Origin: Clostridia bacterium
GTDB taxonomy: Bacteria; Bacillota_A; Clostridia; Oscillospirales; CAG-272
Assembly (NCBI GenBank): GCA_017552165.1
Contig: JAFZCF010000196.1
Span: 1 to 6,538 of the forward strand
DNA: 6,538 nucleotides
Direction: 5' to 3'
Part shown: piece after piece, positions 1 through 5,094 of the stretch
How positions within the stretch are numbered: position 1 is the stretch's first letter
How the letters are laid out: each line of letters begins with the position of its first letter
Notes under the pieces: generated by a model
Seen by the model: only the letters and a program-made list of their open reading frames with translations
Told to the model about the DNA's origin: nothing
Database searches by the model: none
Program-made: the position numbers and the translations under genes

Positions 1-1
1 C

Positions 2-115
2 GACAGATACAACGAGATCTTCTCTCCTTTGCGCGAAAAGGTCACGGTTGACGGCTCGCTTAAAGAAAAATACCGGCTTTCCGAAATAAAGCCGAATCCA
101 TATTACGCATTCTGA
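2..115 (+). CDS. C-terminal end of an unrecognised protein (5' truncated by window edge)
   Basis: The frame is open from the left edge and ends in TGA at 113-115, giving 37 residues that start DRYNEIFSPLREK and end NPYYAF. It is rich in charged and aromatic residues, with no membrane segment and no motif I can assign to a family. It is probably a real coding tail: the frame is uninterrupted, the codon use matches the neighbours, and the next gene's ribosome site (AAAGGA, 115-120) begins on its stop codon. The 12-nt spacing to the cyclophilin start suggests the two are co-transcribed. No function is proposed. Confidence 0.6.
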   Translation, partial: DRYNEIFSPLREKVTVDGSLKEKYRLSEIKPNPYYAF

Positions 116-120
116 AAGGA
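115..120 (+). promoter_or_regulatory. Ribosome binding site of the cyclophilin gene
   Basis: AAAGGA lies 7 nt before the ATG at 128 and touches the stop codon of the preceding frame. It supports 128 as the start and suggests translation shortly after termination of the upstream gene. Confidence 0.6.
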
Positions 121-127
121 AAAAGAC

Positions 128-634
128 ATGAAAGACACGATAAAGATCAAAATCGAGATCGAAAACATGGGTACGATGACCGCGGAGCTTTATCCCGACA
201 AAGCGCCGGCGACAGTCGCCAACTTCACGAAACTGATCAAAGACGGCTTCTTCAACGGGCTTATCTTCCACCGGGTGATAAAGGGCTTTATGATACAGGG
301 AGGGGGATTCGACGCGGATTTCAATCCGAAAAAGGCCGACTCCATCCGCGGCGAATTCAGACAGAACGGTTTTTTCGCTAACGATATAAAACACACTCGC
401 GGCGTTCTTTCAATGGCAAGGACGAGCGACCCGAACTCGGCGTCCTCTCAATTTTTCATCATGCACGCCGACGCGCCGCATCTTGACGGCGCCTATGCCG
501 CCTTTGGCAAAGTGACCGAAGGGCTTGAAGTCATTGACTCCGTCGCGTCGGTAAAGACCGTCAGCCGCGGCTGGTACGACGACGTCCCGCGCGAGCCCGT
601 GACGATTAAAAGCATCACGTTTGTAAACGATTGA
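128..634 (+). CDS. Cyclophilin-type peptidyl-prolyl cis-trans isomerase
   Basis: This 168-residue protein is a single cyclophilin domain that catalyses cis-trans isomerisation of Xaa-Pro bonds during protein folding. It has no signal peptide, so it is cytoplasmic. The family signature is clear: FHRVIKGFMIQGG at about 47-59, with the catalytic Arg at 49 and Phe54, Met55 and Gln57 of the binding groove; RGVLSMAR at 91-98; SSQFFI at 106-111, with Gln108 and Phe110; and LDGAYAAFGKV at 119-129. By alignment with human cyclophilin A, the Trp121 position is His118 and the His126 position is Tyr123, so weak cyclosporin binding is expected while isomerase activity should persist. A loop at about 61-90 (DADFNPKK...GFFANDIKH) is longer than in E. 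coli PpiB-type proteins, as in many clostridial members. It is probably the last gene of a leftward-starting unit, as a hairpin and a terminator follow. Confidence 0.95.
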   Translation: MKDTIKIKIEIENMGTMTAELYPDKAPATVANFTKLIKDGFFNGLIFHRVIKGFMIQGGGFDADFNPKKADSIRGEFRQNGFFANDIKHTRGVLSMARTSDPNSASSQFFIMHADAPHLDGAYAAFGKVTEGLEVIDSVASVKTVSRGWYDDVPREPVTIKSITFVND

Positions 635-640
635 ACAGAA

Positions 641-672
641 ACAGCCCTGCGGAAATCTTTTCGAAGGGCTGT
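641..672 (+). terminator. Hairpin after the cyclophilin gene, possible weak terminator
   Basis: An 8-bp perfect stem (ACAGCCCT / AGGGCTGT) is extended inward, past one G-A mismatch, by five further pairs (one G-U), closing on a 4-nt loop at 655-658. It starts 6 nt after the cyclophilin stop. No T-tract follows (AAATGTCG), so intrinsic termination is doubtful. It could instead protect the 3' end of the mRNA or act together with the stronger hairpin at 708-734. Confidence 0.35.
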
Positions 673-707
673 AAATGTCGTTGAGGGCACAAGTGAAGAG
701 TAAATCA

Positions 708-734
708 AAAAAGCATCGCGGCGCGATGCTTTTT
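708..734 (-). terminator. Rho-independent terminator of the tRNA-Val gene, bidirectional
   Basis: This is a 12-bp perfect stem: AAAAAGCATCGC at 708-719 pairs with its complement at 723-734 around a 3-nt loop (GGC). Read on the minus strand it begins 3 nt after the encoded CCA of the tRNA and ends in a run of six T, the classical intrinsic terminator. Read on the plus strand it ends in five T, so it can also stop transcripts from the cyclophilin gene, which converges on it. Confidence 0.85.
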
Positions 735-737
735 CAA

Positions 738-814
738 TGGTGGAGACGAAAGGGCTCGAACCTTCGACCTCTCGGATGTGAACCGAACGCTCTGACCAGC
801 TGAGCTACGCCTCC
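738..814 (-). tRNA. tRNA-Val, anticodon CAC, with encoded CCA
   Basis: The minus strand folds into a complete 77-nt cloverleaf. The acceptor stem pairs GGAGGCG (808-814) with CGUCUCC (one G-U pair). The D arm is GCUC/GAGC with a 9-nt loop containing GG. The anticodon stem is UUCGG/CCGAG with loop UUCACAU, placing CAC at positions 34-36 after the invariant U33. The T arm is GAAGG/CCUUU with loop UUCGAGC. The discriminator base is A, and CCA is encoded at 738-740. Anticodon CAC reads the valine codon GUG only, so this is an isoacceptor supplementing the general UAC valine tRNA. It is a single-gene unit with its own promoter upstream and terminator directly downstream. Confidence 0.95.
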
Positions 815-821
815 ACTGCTT

Positions 822-850
822 ATTATATCAAAAGGGCGAATGAAAGTCAA
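822..850 (-). promoter_or_regulatory. Sigma-A promoter of the tRNA-Val gene
   Basis: On the minus strand, TTGACT (845-850) and a perfect TATAAT (822-827) are separated by exactly 17 nt. The -10 hexamer lies 7 nt upstream of the mature tRNA 5' end at 814, so the expected start site is at or just before the tRNA. Eleven of the twelve bases match the consensus, as expected for a stable-RNA gene. Confidence 0.85.
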
Positions 851-857
851 GCGCCGG

Positions 858-882
858 GGCGAAATATTTTTGATATTTTGCC
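858..882. repeat. AT-rich inverted repeat between two divergent promoters
   Basis: GGCGAAATAT (858-867) and ATATTTTGCC (873-882) form a 10-bp inverted repeat with one G-T mismatch and a 5-nt spacer (TTTTG). It sits 8 bp upstream of the tRNA -35 box and about 46 bp upstream of the -35 of the rightward operon. It could be an operator, an UP-like AT-rich element for the tRNA promoter, or chance. No T-tract follows that would make it a plus-strand terminator. Confidence 0.35.
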
Positions 883-928
883 TGTCTTTCACCCGTTTGT
901 TTTTTACCGTCAGTTCAAATAAAAACTA

Positions 929-957
929 TGGAAATTCCACGCATTATATGATATAAT
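929..957 (+). promoter_or_regulatory. Extended -10 sigma-A promoter for the four-gene operon
   Basis: A perfect TATAAT (952-957) is preceded by the extended -10 motif TGA (949-951). TGGAAA (929-934, 4 of 6 matches to TTGACA) lies 17 nt upstream. The surrounding DNA is AT-rich, unlike the coding regions. The leader to the start codon at 991 would be about 25-30 nt, ending in a strong ribosome site. It is the only convincing promoter I see before the right edge. Confidence 0.75.
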
Positions 958-974
958 ATATATGACTGTAAAAA

Positions 975-981
975 GGGGAGG
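975..981 (+). promoter_or_regulatory. Strong ribosome binding site of the surface protein gene
   Basis: GGGGAGG lies 9 nt before the ATG at 991. This fixes the start, and the encoded protein then opens directly with a signal peptide. Confidence 0.75.
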
Positions 982-990
982 TAGTCGGCA

Positions 991-3915
991 ATGAAAACGG
1001 ACGTTAAGAGACGCTTTTTGATTCTTTTTGCCGCGCTGGCGATCGCCGCTGCCTCGCTCCCGGTCTTTTCTGCGGAAGAAGCCGGTTCATCGGCCGGGCC
1101 GGTGGTCATAACACCAGCCGATTGCATGATGAACACCGACGGATGCGTCGTTATAGATAACTTCAACCGCCCGACGGTATCGTGGACCTCAACTGGGGCG
1201 CGAGCTCTCGACTCGTTTGATGAGAGTCCTTTCGCTCCGTTTGAAGGCAGCAGGTCGCTCAGCCTGACGGGCGAAGCGTCAAAGTCGCTTTCGGGAGAGA
1301 TAGATTCCTGCCGGTACGTCGCGTTCACCGTCTGGTCTGACGTGGGCGGGTCGGTTTCACTCTCCGTCTCGTCCCCTTATTTTGAATTTGCTTCCGCGGC
1401 CGATATACCCGGCGGATACTGGTCGACAGTTGTTTTCGACCTGACGGACGGCGATTCCATAACCAAAAACACGTCGCCCAAAAAGGGCAACGCAAAATAT
1501 CAGACGCTGACCGTAGGCACGGGGAGCGTCCGCATGGTCCTCGACTTTGTCATAGCTTTCAGCGACGGGGATCTCGTCGAGTCGCTGAGATCGGTCTGTC
1601 CGGACTGGCACGCCGAGGGAGGAACCTGCGCCGACGGAGGGATTTTTTATACGGGGAACGGCGGGGAGCTCGTCGGGACGCCGCATGCGACGGCCGCCGA
1701 CGGCCGCGGCATCGAGATATTTCTTGAAAATCACAGCAACGCAGAAAACGTTACGCTGACCTCCGTGTTTGCAGACGGATCGAGCCGCAAGGAGACTGTC
1801 GGACTGCTCAAGGGGACGGATACGCAATCGGTTATATTCGATTATTCCGCCCGGGACGTCGCGTCTTTGCGCATATCCTTTGACAACACGGACGGGGGCT
1901 ATATCGTATTCAGCGGTTTTCACACGGTTTCGTGGATAAAAACCGGCGGCGGGTCGCCGTACCGCGGGTCGATAAGGTCGTGCCTCATCTCGCGCGACGG
2001 CAGGACTCTGACCGTCAGCGGAGAGATAAGCGGATGCGACGGATGCGACGCGAATCTTTATTCTTTTTCAAGGGATGAGGCGGTCGACACGTCGAAAAGG
2101 ACGTCGCTTTCAAAGGCGACGGTCAACGACGGGGAATTCTATTTCAGCGCCGAGGTGTCGTCCGACGGCTCGGCGGTTCACAGAAAATACGCCGTCATTA
2201 TTACGGCTCCCGAGGGGAACGTTCAGGTCGGATACCCGTTTTACGTGACCAATCCGGGTATTCTTTCGGGCACAGCGCCGGATTTCGAACAGAGAAGCCC
2301 CAAGGGACTCGGAGTTCTTTCGGACGACTATCTTGAATATGACATCGGCTGTACTTACGTCGAAGTGAACGTCGGGGAGCTCCTTTCTGCCGGAGGCGGG
2401 ATAAGCTACTCGCGCGGGGGCGCCGTATGTGTGATAGATTCGGAGGCAGTATCCGGTCTTGATCAGGTCATGGACGGGCTATTCCGCCGCGGTGTCGCTG
2501 TATATATCAGACTTTTTGCCGGAAAAACCGGGGATCTCACGATCGATTCAATGACGTTTTCATCGGACGGCAGCCCCGACGTCGACACTTTCAGAGCGGT
2601 TTGCGGATTTCTCGCCGAGAGATACGGGACCGAGGGCGGAGTGACCGAAAATCTTTGCGGTCTGGTGGTAGGAAAGGCCGCGAACATCGGGCTTTCCGGC
2701 GCCGATGCCGGAGAGACGGCGGCCGCGTACGCGGTGCTTTTCCGCGCTGTATTCAACACGGTGCAGGCGGTGAACCGCGAGATCCGCGTTTACGTTCCCG
2801 TAAGCGGCGAGTGGTTTTCTCCGTCCGTGTCGTACGGCTCGGACAGTATCAGGGCATACGCTTTTCTCAGGATGCTTAAAACTTATCTTTCGCGCGGAGG
2901 GAACGTATCTTTGAGCGTTGCCGCCGACGTATGGGACACCGACACCGATATACCGTCGGTCATCGGGGCGGTGCGCCTCATTGGAAACGACTGTTCGCTT
3001 CTCATATTGGGAGGGCACGAACCTGCGGACGAAAACGAGAGCATCGTGATGACGTCGATATTCGCCGAGGCGGTCTTCCTCGGGACGTCCGGGACGGACG
3101 TCGGGATCGACGGCGTCATACCGTTCTTCTCTCCGGATTACGGCGGTACGCTCATGTATTCCGATACCGTCTCGGCGGGCAAACTGACCTATCTCAACGA
3201 GATATCGGACTATCTCTCGGAGCTTTCCCGGAGCAGTTCCAAGTCTTCTGGAATCAGCGTGAGCGAGAACGAGATCATCCGGATCGTCCCCTCGGGGATC
3301 GAGGGAAGAGCGAAAATATACGATTTTTCGGACGGCGCTTCCGGTTTTACGGCAACGGAAAAGGGCGCGCTGATCACCTCCGGCGTTTCGCTCGGGACTG
3401 AAAGCGGCATAATGTCGGTGAAATTCAACGGAGTGCCGACGTGGAGCGGAGTCACAAAGAAAATCAACCCGGGGATCGACCTGTCACTCGCGGAATATAT
3501 TTCCGTGAGGGCGACGGTGGGCACGCTTCCGAACGGAGAGGACGGCGTCGGCGCCCTCATCATTCTCCGGTCGGGCGAAAACAGAGCGATTTTCAGGGGT
3601 ACGGTTTCCGACAACGGAATCAACGAACTCGTCGCGGATATAAGTAATCTGGATTGGCGCGGGAATATAACCGAAATCGGAGTTTACATTAAGGACGACG
3701 GAGCCGATCATCCGACGCTCCTTATCGCCTCGATCGACGCGCTTTCTCTCACGGCAAGCGAGAAGGAAATAATCAACAGGGTCGTCATAGCAAAAGAAAA
3801 GCCCGAATACCCGCTTTACGGGCTGCTGATCCTCTGCGGAGGAGCCGCCGCCTGCATAATACTGCTCACAGTGCGAGCCGCGCGCAGAAGGCGCGGCGAG
3901 CGTGAAATATACTGA
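991..3915 (+). CDS. Exported, membrane-anchored surface protein with DUF5722-like (glycosidase-fold) core
   Basis: This 974-residue protein has a signal peptide (residues 1-28: KRR, then a hydrophobic stretch, with likely cleavage after VFSA). A hydrophobic helix at about 943-962 is followed by a basic tail (RAARRRRGER), so it should be displayed outside the membrane with a C-terminal anchor. Visible regions: a beta-rich, carbohydrate-binding-like segment (about 53-315); an Ig-like beta segment (about 325-421); a central domain (about 434-740) that starts SPKGLGVLSDDYLEY and contains FLAERYG (540-546) and the stretch to VYVPVSGEW (about 600-608); a Ser-rich linker (about 743-756); and a second beta-rich segment (about 770-920). 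The central pattern resembles DUF5722, a glycoside-hydrolase-like barrel. The place where that family has an asparagine-glutamate pair reads GKAAN (561-565), and the later LSEQG-like site reads LGGHE (673-677), so catalysis is doubtful. Thirteen cysteines lie between signal and anchor, allowing disulfides. It heads an operon with ireB. The family call is from memory of the pattern and is tentative; export and anchoring are well supported. Confidence 0.85.
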   Translation: MKTDVKRRFLILFAALAIAAASLPVFSAEEAGSSAGPVVITPADCMMNTDGCVVIDNFNRPTVSWTSTGARALDSFDESPFAPFEGSRSLSLTGEASKSLSGEIDSCRYVAFTVWSDVGGSVSLSVSSPYFEFASAADIPGGYWSTVVFDLTDGDSITKNTSPKKGNAKYQTLTVGTGSVRMVLDFVIAFSDGDLVESLRSVCPDWHAEGGTCADGGIFYTGNGGELVGTPHATAADGRGIEIFLENHSNAENVTLTSVFADGSSRKETVGLLKGTDTQSVIFDYSARDVASLRISFDNTDGGYIVFSGFHTVSWIKTGGGSPYRGSIRSCLISRDGRTLTVSGEISGCDGCDANLYSFSRDEAVDTSKRTSLSKATVNDGEFYFSAEVSSDGSAVHRKYAVIITAPEGNVQVGYPFYVTNPGILSGTAPDFEQRSPKGLGVLSDDYLEYDIGCTYVEVNVGELLSAGGGISYSRGGAVCVIDSEAVSGLDQVMDGLFRRGVAVYIRLFAGKTGDLTIDSMTFSSDGSPDVDTFRAVCGFLAERYGTEGGVTENLCGLVVGKAANIGLSGADAGETAAAYAVLFRAVFNTVQAVNREIRVYVPVSGEWFSPSVSYGSDSIRAYAFLRMLKTYLSRGGNVSLSVAADVWDTDTDIPSVIGAVRLIGNDCSLLILGGHEPADENESIVMTSIFAEAVFLGTSGTDVGIDGVIPFFSPDYGGTLMYSDTVSAGKLTYLNEISDYLSELSRSSSKSSGISVSENEIIRIVPSGIEGRAKIYDFSDGASGFTATEKGALITSGVSLGTESGIMSVKFNGVPTWSGVTKKINPGIDLSLAEYISVRATVGTLPNGEDGVGALIILRSGENRAIFRGTVSDNGINELVADISNLDWRGNITEIGVYIKDDGADHPTLLIASIDALSLTASEKEIINRVVIAKEKPEYPLYGLLILCGGAAACIILLTVRAARRRRGEREIY
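2032..2049 (+). repeat. 9-bp perfect tandem duplication in the surface protein gene
   Basis: GGATGCGAC occurs twice in direct succession, encoding GCD-GCD (residues 348-353) and giving a CxxC arrangement at Cys349 and Cys352. The duplication keeps the frame. It lies in the Ig-like segment and may form or bridge a surface loop. Confidence 0.6.
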
Positions 3916-3923
3916 AACACAAA

Positions 3924-3929
3924 AAGGAG
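3924..3929 (+). promoter_or_regulatory. Ribosome binding site deciding the ireB start
   Basis: AAGGAG lies 8 nt before ATG 3938, in the 22-nt gap after the surface protein gene. It rules against the longer reading from 3902, whose start has no such site and lies inside the upstream gene. Confidence 0.75.
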
Positions 3930-3937
3930 AAAAACAG

Positions 3938-4213
3938 ATGTCAAATAAACCATTGAACAGCGGCGGAAGCAACGCATCTACCCAGACTTTCAATTTTGTG
4001 GCGGACCACGACGAGCAGCTCCGCCAGACACTTCAGACGGTTTATCACGCGCTGTCCGAAAAAGGATATAACCCGGTCAACCAGATAGTCGGCTACATCC
4101 TTTCCGAAGATCCGACTTATATAACGAACCACCGAAACGCCCGGGCTCTCATCAGTCACGTTGACCGCGACGAGCTTCTCAACTGTCTTGTCAGGAGTTT
4201 TCTGAGGGTCTGA
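3938..4213 (+). CDS. ireB: IreB/ReoM-family regulatory phosphoprotein (UPF0297)
   Basis: This 91-residue protein is the small cytoplasmic substrate of PASTA-domain Ser/Thr kinases (IreK, PrkA). In Enterococcus, IreB influences cephalosporin resistance. In Listeria, the orthologue ReoM controls ClpCP degradation of MurA, the first committed enzyme of peptidoglycan synthesis. The core is unmistakable: VYHALSEKGYNPVNQIVGYILSEDPTYI at about 35-62, then NARALI and RDELLNCLVRSFL. I chose ATG 3938 over an in-frame ATG at 3902 because AAGGAG (3924-3929) lies 8 nt before it and 3902 would overlap the preceding gene. Thr17 aligns with the kinase target Thr7 of the E. faecalis and Listeria proteins, while Ser14 aligns with enterococcal Thr4. 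A Ser/Asn/Gly-rich N-terminal extension of about 10 residues precedes them. The usual neighbours in Firmicutes (alaS, ruvX/yqgF) are absent; here it sits between a surface protein and ribF. Confidence 0.93.
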   Translation: MSNKPLNSGGSNASTQTFNFVADHDEQLRQTLQTVYHALSEKGYNPVNQIVGYILSEDPTYITNHRNARALISHVDRDELLNCLVRSFLRV

Positions 4214-4215
4214 CA

Positions 4216-5094
4216 ATGGGTTTTCCGGAACCGTCCGGGGACGTCATCGTCCTCGGATACTTTGACGGCGTTCATCTCGGACATATCGGTTTGCTCGAAA
4301 CGTCAGCCGGTATCGCCTCGCGTACCGGGGGCAGGGCAGTCGTCAGGACTTTTTCGGACGACAGACCGGACGCGGTCAGCCCCGGAACGCTTCGCCGTGA
4401 CCTCCTTTTGAGGTTCGGTGCCGGTGACGTCGTCACCGACAGGTTTGAGGACGTACGTAACATGTCTCCCGATGAGTTCGTGAAATATGCCGTCGGACCG
4501 TCCGATTTCGTCGTATGCGGATTCAACTATACGTTCGGCAGGGGAAGATCGGGGAATCCCGAAACCCTGGCTAGGCTTCTTTCGCGCGGGCGTCTTTTCG
4601 TCGTTCCTCCCGTCCTCTGCGGCGGGGAGCGGGTATCATCGTCCCTGATAAGGTTGCTCCTGTCGGGCGGCGAAATAGCGCGCGCCGTCGGGATGCTCGG
4701 GCATCCGTATATAATCCGCGGCGAGATAATCCACGGCAAGCACGTGGGCAGGAGTATCGGCTTCCCGACTGCAAACGTCGCCCTGAGGGGTACAGTTCCG
4801 CCGAACGGAGCGTATTCCGGTTACTGCCGCGTCGGCGGCCGCCTCTACCCGACTGTCACGGGGATAACGTCATGCCCGACGACGGGCGGTGAAAAGAGGC
4901 ACGCCGAAACGCATATCATAGGATTTGACGGAGATCTCTACGGTCTTACGCTCGATTTTATGATAACCGGGCGGCTTCGCGGCGAAGAAAACTTTTCAAA
5001 TCTCGGCGAGCTTTCACGTCAGCTCGCCGCGGACATCAGATCATCCGAAGAGACGTTCGGAAATACAGACGTTTTTTTCAGTTTTGACAAATGA
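4216..5094 (+). CDS. ribF: Bifunctional riboflavin kinase / FAD synthetase
   Basis: This 292-residue cytoplasmic enzyme phosphorylates riboflavin to FMN and then adenylylates FMN to FAD. The N-terminal nucleotidyltransferase domain shows GYFDGVHLGH (14-23, with the HxGH ATP-binding motif at 20-23), GFNYTFGRGRSG (102-113) and VSSSLIR (140-146). The C-terminal kinase domain shows GKHVGRSIGFPTAN (174-187, with the PTAN motif for Mg-ATP), ETHIIGFDGDLYG (231-243, whose Glu231 fits the catalytic glutamate) and RLRGEENFSNLGEL. All key motifs are present. Differences from the usual form are Tyr where most have Asn in GNFDG, TFSDDRP where TFDPHP is typical, and GITSCPTTGG in place of NIGxRPT. The start lies 2 nt after the ireB stop, with GAGGG (4204-4208) inside the end of ireB as the ribosome site, indicating translational coupling. 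It is a metabolic gene in a wall-related neighbourhood, and I see no FMN riboswitch before it. Confidence 0.95.
   Translation: MGFPEPSGDVIVLGYFDGVHLGHIGLLETSAGIASRTGGRAVVRTFSDDRPDAVSPGTLRRDLLLRFGAGDVVTDRFEDVRNMSPDEFVKYAVGPSDFVVCGFNYTFGRGRSGNPETLARLLSRGRLFVVPPVLCGGERVSSSLIRLLLSGGEIARAVGMLGHPYIIRGEIIHGKHVGRSIGFPTANVALRGTVPPNGAYSGYCRVGGRLYPTVTGITSCPTTGGEKRHAETHIIGFDGDLYGLTLDFMITGRLRGEENFSNLGELSRQLAADIRSSEETFGNTDVFFSFDK

Noticed and set aside
1357..1923. 188-codon open frame on the minus strand inside the surface protein gene, with similar antisense frames at 3484-3993 and 2560-3018.
   Set aside because: They are Arg-rich, low-complexity shadows of a GC-rich coding strand, with no recognisable domain and no ribosome site or promoter that I could see.
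3877..3897. GC-rich hairpin (GCCGCGC / GCGCGGC, 7-nt loop) before ireB as a terminator.
   Set aside because: No T-tract follows, and the bases encode the Arg-rich tail of the surface protein, where GC-rich complementarity arises easily. A polarity effect cannot be excluded.
3902..3937. Longer ireB reading from the in-frame ATG at 3902.
   Set aside because: That ATG lies inside the end of the upstream gene and lacks a ribosome site, while ATG 3938 has AAGGAG at ideal spacing.
4427..4441. Short palindrome (GGTGAC-GTC-GTCACC) inside ribF as an operator.
   Set aside because: A six-base arm in GC-rich coding DNA that encodes an ordinary GDVVT stretch is expected by chance.
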